Translations under genes and position numbers: made by a program
Notes under the pieces: generated by a model
What the model was told of the DNA's origin: nothing
Seen by the model: the letters and a program-made list of their open reading frames with translations, nothing else
The model's database searches: none
Shown here: piece after piece, positions 8,748-16,980 of the stretch
Layout of the letters: each line of letters begins with the position of its first letter
How positions within the stretch are numbered: position 1 is the stretch's first letter
Source: Nitrosopumilus sp.
GTDB taxonomy: Archaea; Thermoproteota; Nitrososphaeria; Nitrososphaerales; Nitrosopumilaceae
Direction of reading: 5' to 3'
NCBI RefSeq assembly: GCF_025698945.1
Contig: NZ_JAILWM010000001.1
Span: forward strand, 372,001-436,000
Length of the DNA stretch: 64,000 nt

Positions 8748-8924
8748 TTGTCTAAAAACCTCACAATTACGATTTTAGCATTAGTGATTTCAATTTTGGT
8801 TGGAATTGTAATTGCATCAAATTATTCTTGGTTTACGCAAGAATGGTCAATTGGGTTTGGCATCATTATTGGTGGGCTAGTTGGAATTGGACTAGTGATT
8901 TATCTCAAAATTATCAGAAAATAA
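8748..8924 (+). CDS. Small two-helix membrane protein
   Basis: 58 aa from a TTG at 8748, one base after the stop of the upstream SHOCT gene. Two hydrophobic helices: LTITILALVISILVGIVIA and GIIIGGLVGIGLVIYL, joined by a loop with SWFTQEW. The tight coupling to two SHOCT-domain genes suggests a membrane partner for them. Function unknown. Confidence 0.55.
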   Translation: MSKNLTITILALVISILVGIVIASNYSWFTQEWSIGFGIIIGGLVGIGLVIYLKIIRK

Positions 8925-8966
8925 TATTTCTTGAATCTTTTTATGATGATATAATTACAATAAAGT

Positions 8967-9494
8967 ATGGAAATAAAATCAGAAAAATCAATTAAAGAAT
9001 ATCTTACAAAATTACCTGATGATACAATAATCAAATATTATCTTGATGTTGAATATAGCCCATTTCCGGTATTAATTATTGAAGAATATACTAGACGATT
9101 CAAAAGAAAGACCAAAAGTCAGATAATCAAAGATCTGAAATTTCAAGCACATCTTGCTAAAAAGAAAACCAAAGAAATAGGCCATATGGCAAAACGAAAA
9201 AAATTCATCGACGATGTAACAAAAGAAAAAACCGATGAAATAATCCACCAAGCAAAGAAAAAGGGTTATGTAATTAGTGAAAAATTAGCTAAAAAAAGTA
9301 ATGCATTTGGTTCTGAATTAAAAAATAGAACAAAATCTGGAATAAAAAGTGGCATTAAAGTTAGCCAAAAATTAACAACTCCTACAAAAGCAAAACTAGG
9401 TTTACTTGAAAAATTAAATGAGCTACAAAAGGCAGGAATAATCACTAAAAAAGAATTCGAAGAAAAAAAGAAAAAGATACTCTCTACAATATAA
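8967..9494 (+). CDS. SHOCT-domain protein, paralogue of the gene at 8267
   Basis: 175 aa ending in LLEKLNELQKAGIITKKEFEEKKKKIL, a SHOCT domain like that of the protein at 8267. The N-terminal 45 residues contain a different, more acidic region (YLTKLPDDTIIKYYLDVEYS), followed by a Lys-rich helical middle. Same strand and closely spaced behind the two-helix membrane gene. The two SHOCT proteins share only the C-terminal domain and general composition, so this is divergence or domain shuffling rather than recent duplication. Confidence 0.65.
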   Translation: MEIKSEKSIKEYLTKLPDDTIIKYYLDVEYSPFPVLIIEEYTRRFKRKTKSQIIKDLKFQAHLAKKKTKEIGHMAKRKKFIDDVTKEKTDEIIHQAKKKGYVISEKLAKKSNAFGSELKNRTKSGIKSGIKVSQKLTTPTKAKLGLLEKLNELQKAGIITKKEFEEKKKKILSTI

Positions 9495-9681
9495 AATTCC
9501 TGGGATTGATGTTTTTTCATCAACACCCATGAATTGTGTTAGGTAATTTCTCTGACAAAATTTGTATTTAACACAAATGGATGATTCCTTAGTGAATTCT
9601 TTATGTGAGTTTTTAATTTTTTGAGCATAAAGATATTCGAAGTGCTTATTTCTTAGCACCACGACTACACATTGTATTCAA

Positions 9682-9813
9682 ATGGTCAAAAACTATTGGG
9701 AAAAAAAATTCAAAAAAGAGCTTGTCGAAGAAGAAGAGAAGCTAAAACAAGAGATTGCTCAGGCTGTTAGAAAAAAATTAGATGAGATTAACGATTCTGA
9801 ATCTCAGTCATAA
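9682..9813 (+). CDS. Small Lys/Glu-rich helical protein
   Basis: 43 aa from the ATG at 9682: MVKNYWEKKFKKELVEEEEK followed by an amphipathic helix and a short polar tail. No domain recognised. It lies alone 187 bp after the second SHOCT gene; composition matches the neighbouring short genes. Could be a chance frame, though codon use and context look gene-like. Confidence 0.4.
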   Translation: MVKNYWEKKFKKELVEEEEKLKQEIAQAVRKKLDEINDSESQS

Positions 9814-10028
9814 CTGTAAAGACATTTGATTCCTAATTCTATTGGGTGAAATTTTTTACTGTGCTCAATTACGCGAAGTTTTATGGTTTTGATAGTTTGT
9901 TGTATATCTACAATTTGTAATCTAAATGAATTAAAACGATGGATGGCTTTGCGAGTCTTACGGAATTAGATTCTCCTGTATTGGGGGATTGGATTTTTTA
10001 TTGAACATGAAAGATAATGTTTTATAGT

Positions 10029-10053
10029 TGACCTGTATTATATAGGTCGACCT
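10029..10053. promoter_or_regulatory. Palindromic operator overlapping a TATA box
   Basis: Directly before the winged-helix gene at 10061, three half-sites surround a TATA-like tattatata (10036-10044): tgacct at 10029-10034, and the perfect 10-bp palindrome AGGTCGACCT at 10044-10053. GACCT and AGGTC also form an inverted repeat with a 9-nt spacer across the TATA element. This layout is typical of an autorepressor site, and the adjacent gene encodes a winged-helix protein. Seen directly; the regulatory role is inferred. Confidence 0.55.
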
Positions 10054-10060
10054 AGTTAGA

Positions 10061-10639
10061 ATGAGTCAATATGAGCCTCGTAAAAATCAGCATGAGCGTG
10101 AAAGAATACTTTTCCAGACAATAAAAGATAATCCGGAATTGCATCATAATTTACTCATAAAAAAAATTGTTCCAGAATTTATGGCCAAAACAACATTTGA
10201 GAAAACAAGAGATGCTTTGCTTCAAAAAGAAATAATTTTAGTAGAGAAAAAAGGAAACATGAAATTCTATCGTCTATCTGAAAATTATGAATTAAATTCT
10301 CAGCACCACATAGAACGAGATACTCATAACACTTTTCATGATTTGAAGATGAAAATTAAAAAAATTGACACTGATTTTTCACACAAGGATATTGATGAGA
10401 AAATTTCTTTTGCATCCAGGCTTTTGTATGATTTAATTCTGGTAGATAATGGGTTCACTGTTCTCGATTCTATCAAAAATCCTAATAAGACACTATATCG
10501 GGATGAGCATCTTACTATCCAACAATTAATCTTTCATGTTTTTGAAATAATTAGAAAAGACAAAGACTCTCAGATCTTATTTCCAGCCATTTTTAGTAAT
10601 GTTGGGACAATCCTGCCAAAACCATCCTTTGAAACATAG
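10061..10639 (+). CDS. Winged-helix transcriptional regulator
   Basis: 192 aa. Residues about 12-75 look like a winged helix: ERILFQTIKDNPELHHNLL, then a recognition-helix region FEKTRDALLQKEIILVEKK and wing NMKFYRLSENYEL. The C-terminal 110 residues are a helical domain (ISFASRLLYDLILVD, LTIQQLIFHVFEIIRK) that may bind a ligand or dimerise. A palindromic operator overlaps its own promoter. Family not named with certainty. Confidence 0.65.
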   Translation: MSQYEPRKNQHERERILFQTIKDNPELHHNLLIKKIVPEFMAKTTFEKTRDALLQKEIILVEKKGNMKFYRLSENYELNSQHHIERDTHNTFHDLKMKIKKIDTDFSHKDIDEKISFASRLLYDLILVDNGFTVLDSIKNPNKTLYRDEHLTIQQLIFHVFEIIRKDKDSQILFPAIFSNVGTILPKPSFET

Positions 10640-10681
10640 TATATTATCTAGTTATTTATTCGGGGTTATTTTATAGTAATT

Positions 10682-10912
10682 ATGGGATTGCTTTATACAA
10701 AATTTTACATGGATTTTGATGAAGAAGAATGGAAACAAATTTCAAATGATCCTATAGTATTTCAAACTCTAAAAGAAAATGTTTCGTTGGACATTGAAGA
10801 CATCTCACATAAATCATACAAACTAATCTTCAAAGAAGGTGGGAAAATTAACATGTTTAGGGTCACTGGAAAATTCCGCCTTACTTGGAATGATGATGAT
10901 GTGCTAAAGTAA
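10682..10912 (+). CDS. Hypothetical protein
   Basis: 76 aa soluble acidic protein, ATG at 10682, 42 bp after the regulator and same strand. Short beta-type segments (YKLIFKEGGKINMFRVTGKFRLTW) suggest a small beta-sheet domain. Not recognised. May be co-transcribed with the regulator and with the next gene at 10946. Confidence 0.5.
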   Translation: MGLLYTKFYMDFDEEEWKQISNDPIVFQTLKENVSLDIEDISHKSYKLIFKEGGKINMFRVTGKFRLTWNDDDVLK

Positions 10913-10945
10913 ACAAAATAATAATGGCAAAATCATTTTTAGGAC

Positions 10946-11176
10946 ATGTCCATAGAGGTGCAAATAAAAAAGATTTTAGATGATTATGAAAATTCATCCC
11001 CTGAACAGATCTTTGCTATTTTAACTGAAATCATTCCTAAATTTCGCAGTAATTTGACGTCAGAATATCTGCTGGAAAAAATTAAAAAAATTCAATCAAT
11101 TAATGATCTGGTTGAAAAAAAGAAACAATGTAAAACCTTACTTCCTTATTTTGATTGGTATCTTCAAGGATTGTAA
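10946..11176 (+). CDS. Hypothetical helical protein
   Basis: 76 aa, all-helical by pattern (VQIKKILDDYENSSPEQIF, SEYLLEKIKKIQSINDLVEKK), ending in YFDWYLQGL. No domain recognised. Same strand and 33 bp behind the previous small gene; ends 2 bp before the convergent gene at 11179. Confidence 0.5.
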   Translation: MSIEVQIKKILDDYENSSPEQIFAILTEIIPKFRSNLTSEYLLEKIKKIQSINDLVEKKKQCKTLLPYFDWYLQGL

Positions 11177-11178
11177 GC

Positions 11179-11604
11179 TCAGTCTGAATATTGTTTGATT
11201 TTAATTAATGCATTTTTGATTAAATCTAGTTGATTTTGTGATTTGCTCATATCACCTATTAGTTTCACAAAATACTCATGTCCAGTATCTTGGGCTTTGT
11301 GAATATCTGCCTCATAACAACAAAGTGCTTTTTCTAAAAATGGTACTTCTTCTTCTAATTGTCTAGCTGATTCTATGCTGTGTAGGTTCTCTTGAATTTT
11401 TTTAATGACCTCGTTGATTTTTGGAATAGTTTTCATTGCTTGAGAATTTAATACTGATGCAAACATTGCAGCAGCATCTTTTAACTCTGGACTGTTTCCT
11501 AGAGTTTTTAATCTATTTTTATAATGGTTTAATGATCTTAGGATAATTTCGTACCCTCCTTCCTCCTTGAGAAAAATTGCCCCCAGCCAAATCTTATTGC
11601 TCAT
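11179..11604 (-). CDS. Hypothetical helical protein
   Basis: 141 aa, strongly alpha-helical, with repeated Leu/Ile heptads (LKDAAAMFASVLNSQAMK, VIKKIQENLHSIESARQLEEE, LDLIKNALIKIKQYSD). No signal peptide or membrane segment. Could be a helical bundle with a partner protein. Family not recognised. Confidence 0.55.
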   Translation of the reverse strand: MSNKIWLGAIFLKEEGGYEIILRSLNHYKNRLKTLGNSPELKDAAAMFASVLNSQAMKTIPKINEVIKKIQENLHSIESARQLEEEVPFLEKALCCYEADIHKAQDTGHEYFVKLIGDMSKSQNQLDLIKNALIKIKQYSD

Positions 11605-11706
11605 TTCTAATGCTAGTTTGTGCTATTATTATAATTTAAATTCTAAACTTGCCACTAGTATAATTTCTACTTGCTGCTAATATATCAGAAAGTCATATTA
11701 TGAATA

Positions 11707-11898
11707 ATGAAATTAAAAAATGAATTTGGGATGAAGAGATTGTTGGCAAGTTGTCCTAATTGTAGTTTAACATCTCTTTACTGTGGAATGATTCCAACTG
11801 AGATCAAATCTTTATCTAACAAAGAAGTGTTGTTTTGCAAGAATTGCAAGTTTGTTATCCCTGTGGATGAATTCAAAAATGCACTATTATCTACTTAG
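11707..11898 (+). CDS. Small zinc-ribbon protein
   Basis: 63 aa with two zinc-knuckle pairs, SCPNCS and FCKNCK, 28 residues apart, fitting a rubredoxin/zinc-ribbon fold. ATG at 11707; a ctaatatatc TATA element lies about 25 nt upstream, favouring this start over the internal Met. Overlaps the convergent gene at 11895 by 4 bp. Likely DNA/RNA or protein binding; partner unknown. Confidence 0.6.
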   Translation: MKLKNEFGMKRLLASCPNCSLTSLYCGMIPTEIKSLSNKEVLFCKNCKFVIPVDEFKNALLST

Positions 11899-12119
11899 GC
11901 ATCAAAGTTTTCTTTAATTGCAGGCTCGTTTCGATTAATTAGGTATAATAGAATTCCAGCCAAGGTAACACCCATCCCGCTAAATCCAATAAATGTCCCC
12001 ATATTTTTAATAAATCGTAAAAGATGATCTTTTTGTCCTAATTCTATAGAATAATACAAAATTAAGCCTGTGACAAACATGATAACGCCTACAGAAATAA
12101 TTATCATGCCAATTTTCAT
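11895..12119 (-). CDS. Small membrane protein, two transmembrane segments
   Basis: 74 aa with helices at about residues 3-27 (MIIISVGVIMFVTGLILYYS) and 41-62 (TFIGFSGMGVTLAGILLYLI), and a soluble tail NRNEPAIKENFDA. Convergent with the zinc-ribbon gene, 4-bp overlap. Family not recognised. Confidence 0.55.
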   Translation of the reverse strand: MKIGMIIISVGVIMFVTGLILYYSIELGQKDHLLRFIKNMGTFIGFSGMGVTLAGILLYLINRNEPAIKENFDA

Positions 12120-12219
12120 GATTGAGGTTTTTCTTTCTAATTAATAAACAAAAAGAACAAAATTGTATTGTGTGACGAATACAGCAAACTCTTTTAATTA
12201 TATTATTTCAGTAATCTGT

Positions 12220-13035
12220 ATGAAGATGCTTTTTGGATTTTTAATACTTGGACTCTTACTTACAGTTACCATACTTCCTGATGCTTTTGCAGAAAATACA
12301 TATTCAGTTAAAATCCCTACTGGTGCTGCAAGTCCTGATGCTCCATATTTTTGGCAAAGTGAAAAAGATGGTGCCACAAATGGGATAGTTGAAATCCTTG
12401 TTGGTGATACCATTAAATGGCAAAATGCCGATACTGCAGCTCATACTGTAACATCCGGAAGTGCAACTGATGGATCAAACGATATTTTTGATAGCGGGTT
12501 ATTTCCACCAGGACAAACATTTTCTTACACTTTTGAAGAAATTGGAACTTATCCATATTTTTGTATAGTTCATCCATGGATGGAAGGTAGTATAATTGTC
12601 ACCGCTGGATATTCAGTAATACCTGATGTTGGAAAACAAGTTGGTGATGGTAAAACATTATTTGATGTAGAATACAAGTTTAATCGATTACTGACGATCT
12701 CGGCAATCAATGTAGACCAGAAATCTCTAATGTTTAGTGTAGTTGGCAATCCAAAATCTGATAATCATAATTTAGAAATTAAATTAGACTCTGAATTAAT
12801 TGATGGTCCCTTTGTTGTTTGGTTGGATGGTAATAAGATATCTGATTTTAGTTCAGTAAAAGATGGAAATTACAATATTTTATCAATTCCTTTATCTGCT
12901 GATTCTAAAACTTTGACAATTGTCGGTACTACTATAGTTCCGGAATTTGGATCATTAGTGATGATGATTTTGAGCATATCAATCATTTCAATTATTGCCA
13001 TAAGTAAGAAATTTGGAATGAGAGTGAAATTTTAA
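12220..13035 (+). CDS. Secreted cupredoxin with PEFG sorting tail
   Basis: 271 aa from the ATG at 12220, about 22 nt after a tttaattata TATA element. Signal peptide 1-24 (cut after PDAFA). A plastocyanin-type domain at about 26-128 carries all four type-1 copper ligands: His75 (AAHTV), Cys115, His118 and Met121 (YFCIVHPWMEG). A second beta domain follows (about 145-238), then PEFG at 241-244, a hydrophobic helix and a basic end, i.e. a PEFG-CTERM signal thought to be processed by an archaeosortase and anchored to the cell surface. Likely an extracellular electron carrier, consistent with the copper-rich electron transport of ammonia-oxidising archaea. Confidence 0.85.
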   Translation: MKMLFGFLILGLLLTVTILPDAFAENTYSVKIPTGAASPDAPYFWQSEKDGATNGIVEILVGDTIKWQNADTAAHTVTSGSATDGSNDIFDSGLFPPGQTFSYTFEEIGTYPYFCIVHPWMEGSIIVTAGYSVIPDVGKQVGDGKTLFDVEYKFNRLLTISAINVDQKSLMFSVVGNPKSDNHNLEIKLDSELIDGPFVVWLDGNKISDFSSVKDGNYNILSIPLSADSKTLTIVGTTIVPEFGSLVMMILSISIISIIAISKKFGMRVKF

Positions 13036-13231
13036 CAAATTATCTTATAATCCCAGAAATTTCTAAATTTGTTCAAAAGTTCAAATTTGAGCCTGTTTTT
13101 TTATTTTTTAAATTAAAATTTTACTTTTTTTAGATCTGAATCACCTAAAATTCATGTCTGTGTTAATTTTTTTTAAAAAGTTATTTTTACTATGTTCGTA
13201 GAGAATCATCAAAAGAAAGATGATCTAATTG

Positions 13232-14710
13232 ATGCAATTGACATTAACTGAAACCATTGAAAAAATATCTTCATTAATTGACTCTGGAAATGGGGATGCG
13301 GGAAGACTGTATCATATTCTTGAATTTCTAAAAAATAATAAACCATTATATCATTCAGATCAGATTTATCTTGAAAAAAAACTAAATTCTTCATTCTCAT
13401 TACAAGATGAAATCTATGAAGAGAATCCTAATCTTCCTAAAATTAAAAATTTAATTGATTCTGGGACCGGGGATGCGGGAAGATTACAACATATCTACGA
13501 TATGCTTGCCAGCAACAAACCCCTGTACCATTCAGATCAAGTATACTTGGAATCCAAACTAAAACCTCATACTATTTCCCAAAATATTACATCACCAAAG
13601 AGTAAAGTCTCACAACAATCTGGCCCTCAAAAGATATCCTCTTCACAAGTTATTTCTAAACCTGTAACTTCAATCACTCGAGGTAGTATGCCTAAGGGTT
13701 GGTCAGCAAACGTCTCTGACGAGTTGATACAAATTTCATCGCAAATAAAAGATGAAGAAAGTAAAATAGAAAAACAAAAAATGGTTTCAAATGAAATAAT
13801 TATTCAACGAACAAAGCTATCTGAATTAACGTCTCACCGAAAAGAATATGAACAAAAAATTATGCAAGAAAAAACATCACTTGAATCTGAGATAAAAAAT
13901 GAAAGACTAAGAATTGAAACCCAAACTAGATTATCTAATGAAATTATTGCACAAAAAGAAGAACTTGAAAAAATAAAAAAAGAAAGAAACGAAATTATTA
14001 AAAAAATTGATTCAGAAAAATCAAAAATATCAAAAGAATTAAACTTGCAAAAAAAGCAACTAGCACAAGCTCAGTTAGAGCAAGAAAAAATAGAACAACA
14101 GGTGCAAAATGAACAAATTTTATTGGCAAAAATGGCTCTTGAACAAAAGAATAGGCTTGTTGAACAGGCAAAAATAGCACATGAAATTAAATTAAAACAG
14201 GCAGAACTAGAAAAAACAAAGCAAGATTATGATGAAATAGTCTCTCAGGTAACCCAAGAAAAAGCAAAATTTGCTGAATCTGAAAAACTCAAGAAATTGA
14301 TAAAATCGCAAGAACTTGAATTGATCAAAGCAAAAGAAGAACGATTGAATCTCATCAACACTATTGCAAGAGAAAAAGATGCAATTGCAAAAAAAACTCT
14401 TGAAGAAAAAGAAAGACTTCGTTCCCAGTTAGATCTTAAAAAACAGCTTAAGAAAGAAGAAAAAACAATTGAATCTCTTAAAATAAAACGAGAAAAAATT
14501 GAAAATCAAATAAAAACAAAAAATAAAAAACTAAAAGAACAACAAGCAAAAATTAAAAAACAAATTATGATAAAAGATAAAAAACTAAAAACATTAGATA
14601 AGCAATCTGCTGATAAATTAAAAAAATCTAATACAAAATCTGTTTCTAAAAAAATATCTAAAAATTCTGCTCCAAAAAAGACTAAGAATATTACCAAGAA
14701 AAGTAAATAA
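13232..14710 (+). CDS. Coiled-coil protein with two N-terminal repeat modules
   Basis: 492 aa from the ATG at 13232 (a TTG 3 nt upstream is also possible). Residues about 9-50 and 68-110 are two copies of a 40-residue module: LIDSG-x-GDAGRL-x-HI, then NKPLYHSDQ-x-YLE-x-KL. After a Ser-rich linker with GWSANVSDELIQISSQI, residues 165-420 form a long coiled coil (E/K/Q-rich heptads), and the last 70 residues are Lys/Ser-rich and probably disordered and nucleic-acid binding. The module recalls short protein-interaction repeats; architecture suggests a scaffold or chromosome-associated role, but this is inference. Confidence 0.65.
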   Translation: MQLTLTETIEKISSLIDSGNGDAGRLYHILEFLKNNKPLYHSDQIYLEKKLNSSFSLQDEIYEENPNLPKIKNLIDSGTGDAGRLQHIYDMLASNKPLYHSDQVYLESKLKPHTISQNITSPKSKVSQQSGPQKISSSQVISKPVTSITRGSMPKGWSANVSDELIQISSQIKDEESKIEKQKMVSNEIIIQRTKLSELTSHRKEYEQKIMQEKTSLESEIKNERLRIETQTRLSNEIIAQKEELEKIKKERNEIIKKIDSEKSKISKELNLQKKQLAQAQLEQEKIEQQVQNEQILLAKMALEQKNRLVEQAKIAHEIKLKQAELEKTKQDYDEIVSQVTQEKAKFAESEKLKKLIKSQELELIKAKEERLNLINTIAREKDAIAKKTLEEKERLRSQLDLKKQLKKEEKTIESLKIKREKIENQIKTKNKKLKEQQAKIKKQIMIKDKKLKTLDKQSADKLKKSNTKSVSKKISKNSAPKKTKNITKKSK

Positions 14711-14713
14711 CTG

Positions 14714-15331
14714 CTATTGGATTTTCATCGTAATTTCTATTCCATTCCCTATTGGGGATGTAATTGTTATTAAATTGGGATTTTTTTTCAGATACTCTGA
14801 GAATTTCTTCATTTGCTCTCTGTATTTTTCTGGATATAGCATGTTATCTGTAATTATAATTCCATTCTTTGCTATTAATGGCAAAATTAAATCAAAATAT
14901 TCAATAACATTTTCTTTATCGGCATCAATTAGAGCACAATCAAAAAATTCCCCATATTCTTTCTTTAAACTAAGTTCTGTTAAAATTTGAAGAGCCTCTC
15001 CATTCATTATTGAAATAGTATCTGCTATCCCTGCTTTTTCAAAATTTGTTTGAGCCCTTTTGATTTTATTTGGGTTTTTTTCAATTGTTATGATTTTGCC
15101 TGATTTTTCGGATATTGCTTCTGCACACCAAATAGTTGAATATCCTACTGACATTCCAACTTCAAGCATATTTTTTGCTTTTTTTAACCTTAAAATCATG
15201 TTAATCAACTCCCCTGTCTCTTTTGTTATTGCAAGCATTCGATCTTCTGGTGGCACATCAGCCTCTCTTGACTTTTCTTTTCTTGACTGCTCTGATAATT
15301 TGTCGAGAACTTGGGCAATGAGATTTTTCAT
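14714..15331 (-). CDS. O-methyltransferase, class I SAM-dependent (COMT/caffeoyl-CoA type)
   Basis: 205 aa. SAM-binding motif I is MLEVGMSVGYSTIWCAEAI, followed by GKIITIEKNPNKIKRAQ and the metal-site segment FDCALIDADKENVIEYFD plus ITDNMLYPEKY, the pattern of cation-dependent O-methyltransferases (Methyltransf_3). Substrate unknown. The 3' end is 4 bp from the end of the convergent coiled-coil gene. Confidence 0.8.
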   Translation of the reverse strand: MKNLIAQVLDKLSEQSRKEKSREADVPPEDRMLAITKETGELINMILRLKKAKNMLEVGMSVGYSTIWCAEAISEKSGKIITIEKNPNKIKRAQTNFEKAGIADTISIMNGEALQILTELSLKKEYGEFFDCALIDADKENVIEYFDLILPLIAKNGIIITDNMLYPEKYREQMKKFSEYLKKNPNLITITSPIGNGIEITMKIQ

Positions 15332-15435
15332 TATATGATATTTATTTAAAATAATTTAACCCTGTCTAGAGCTATTCTACGTTTCAAAAATTTTTAATAG
15401 ATTATATTTAGTAATTTTTGGCTTTAATAGCAGTC

Positions 15436-15816
15436 ATGTCTGCAAAACAGAAAATTGATCTACTAAAAACAGTGCAACATATTCTCAATTTAGATCCTAA
15501 AATGCGATTTGCAGCAATAATTGATTCTAAAGGAAATATACGCGAAGCCATTATGAAGGCAGGAAAAACTAGTCTTAAAACTCAAAAAGAAGAAGAGCAT
15601 TTCTGCAAACAAGTTGCACAACGACGTGCAATGCGAAAAGAATTTGACAAATCTCTTGGCAAGGTCAGATATGTTCATGTAGAACGTGAAAAAGTATCTC
15701 AAATGGTGATTTACACTAAAAGAAATATTGTATATTTTACAATGGAACCTGAGATGCCAATTAATACAAAAATTAGATTAATAACCAAAATCAAGAAAAT
15801 TACTGCTGATATATAG
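15436..15816 (+). CDS. Thaumarchaeal conserved protein (DUF6659-like)
   Basis: 126 aa from the ATG at 15436 (MSAKQKIDLLKTVQHIL); an upstream in-frame TTG would add 6 residues. The order helix - RFAAIIDSKGNIREAIMKAG - helices - VSQMVIYTKRNIVYFTME - helix recalls a Roadblock/LC7-like sensor fold. I recall this type as a family widespread in ammonia-oxidising archaea; the family name is given from memory. Likely cytosolic; function unknown. Confidence 0.6.
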   Translation: MSAKQKIDLLKTVQHILNLDPKMRFAAIIDSKGNIREAIMKAGKTSLKTQKEEEHFCKQVAQRRAMRKEFDKSLGKVRYVHVEREKVSQMVIYTKRNIVYFTMEPEMPINTKIRLITKIKKITADI

Positions 15817-15849
15817 ATAATATTTAGATAATTTTTAATTTCTACAAAT

Positions 15850-16203
15850 ATGACATTTCACAAATATCTAGGCGACTCAAAAATGTTTGAATATGATAAA
15901 CATTATAGAGAATGCCAACAACTAAACAAACCTTTCATCAAGGCAAAAATTGATCCTAGACATGGGAATTATTTTGTCCAAATCGACTTAATGACTTGTG
16001 ATTATGATTTTTCTGAAAAGGAAATTGACACCATTCAAAAACTTGTAGATGCAGAATCTTTATTTTTAAAATCTAAATCTAATTCCATTATGCATGGATA
16101 TCATATTGATAAAGAAATAGCTTGGTTTGATGGCATTTCTACTGAGAATGTTCATGAATTTTGTGAAAAATTGTATGACATTACACAAGAAAATCACCCT
16201 TGA
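15850..16203 (+). CDS. Hypothetical protein
   Basis: 117 aa soluble protein with alternating helix and strand pattern: FIKAKIDPRHGNYFVQIDLM, IDTIQKLVDAESLFLKSKS and IAWFDGISTENVHEFCEKL. ATG at 15850, 33 bp after the previous gene on the same strand. Not recognised. Confidence 0.55.
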   Translation: MTFHKYLGDSKMFEYDKHYRECQQLNKPFIKAKIDPRHGNYFVQIDLMTCDYDFSEKEIDTIQKLVDAESLFLKSKSNSIMHGYHIDKEIAWFDGISTENVHEFCEKLYDITQENHP

Positions 16204-16406
16204 AATCTAATTAAATTTTTTAGGATTTTATCAATTACTAATAATTCCTGCTTTCTCTCTTTAATTGTGGTTTCATTCCATTTTTTTGCAAACTCGGATT
16301 GCTGGTCTAACTTTTCCAATCCTTCGATATTCTTTACAAGGTGAATTTTGTACTCTTGAAGTAAGTCTAGGTGTTTGTTGTGATTTTTTTCACCTTGTGT
16401 TATCAT
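16194..16406 (-). CDS. Small helical protein
   Basis: 70 aa when begun at the ATG at 16406 (MITQGEKNHNKHLDLLQEYK); five more residues are possible to 16421. All-helical, charged (LVKNIEGLEKLDQQSEFAKK, ERKQELLVIDKILKNLI). It starts inside the end of the gene at 16390 (17-bp overlap), so the two are probably translated from one transcript. Its 3' end overlaps the convergent gene by 10 bp. Function unknown. Confidence 0.5.
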   Translation of the reverse strand: MITQGEKNHNKHLDLLQEYKIHLVKNIEGLEKLDQQSEFAKKWNETTIKERKQELLVIDKILKNLIRFQG

Positions 16407-16623
16407 TCCATTTGTCCTCATTCATGTCTGGAAACATATCTTTGATTCTTTTCTTATCTTTTTCCATAGCTTCAATTCTGCTCTCTAGATGACTTTTTAT
16501 GGTAGAATTTAATTCGTTATCCATCTCACTTTGAATTTCTTGAATAACTTTGCATAGTGATCTATAGTATGTAATGTGGTTTTTTCGGGATTCTTCTGAT
16601 TTGTCTTCATTTTTCTCATCCAT
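16390..16623 (-). CDS. Small helical protein
   Basis: 77 aa, highly charged and helical: ESRKNHITYYRSLCKVIQEI, EMDNELNSTIKSHLESRIEA, then KDKKRIKDMFPDMNEDKW. Overlaps the following small gene and probably forms a pair with it. Not recognised. Confidence 0.5.
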   Translation of the reverse strand: MDEKNEDKSEESRKNHITYYRSLCKVIQEIQSEMDNELNSTIKSHLESRIEAMEKDKKRIKDMFPDMNEDKWNDNTR

Positions 16624-16707
16624 TGTGATTCTTTAAATTTTTGAAAATAAGTACTTGTTCATAAATTGAAGATTTACACTAATATTGAAATGTGGTGTTG
16701 ACAAAAT

Positions 16708-16980
16708 ATGAAAATTTTAGTCGATGAAAATTTAGATGGAATGGATGAAAGACTAAAAGAAAAAGGCTTTGAAGCATATAGTGTAAGAAAATTGCAACTA
16801 GAAGGCAAGAAATTAGGTTCAGATTATTCAATCATTAATTATGCTCGTGAGAATAACATGATCATCGTTACCAAGGATACTGAATTCCGTAAAGCAAGTC
16901 AAGAAAATGATTTCCCATTAATTCTCTTAGATGATGAAGAAATGCTTAAAGTGATTTTAGAAAAATTAAAAATTTTTTAA
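16708..16980 (+). CDS. DUF5615 PIN-like protein (toxin-type nuclease fold)
   Basis: 90 aa, standard length for DUF5615. It starts with MKILVDENLDGMDERLKEKGF, in which D6/E7 are the first acidic residues, and continues with the second conserved block IIVTKDTEFRKAS. These are PIN-like acidic metal-site positions. In other prokaryotes such proteins are toxin candidates paired with a DUF433 or HTH antitoxin. Here no DUF433 gene is adjacent; the only neighbour is a convergent winged-helix gene that overlaps by 4 bp. Confidence 0.75.
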   Translation: MKILVDENLDGMDERLKEKGFEAYSVRKLQLEGKKLGSDYSIINYARENNMIIVTKDTEFRKASQENDFPLILLDDEEMLKVILEKLKIF

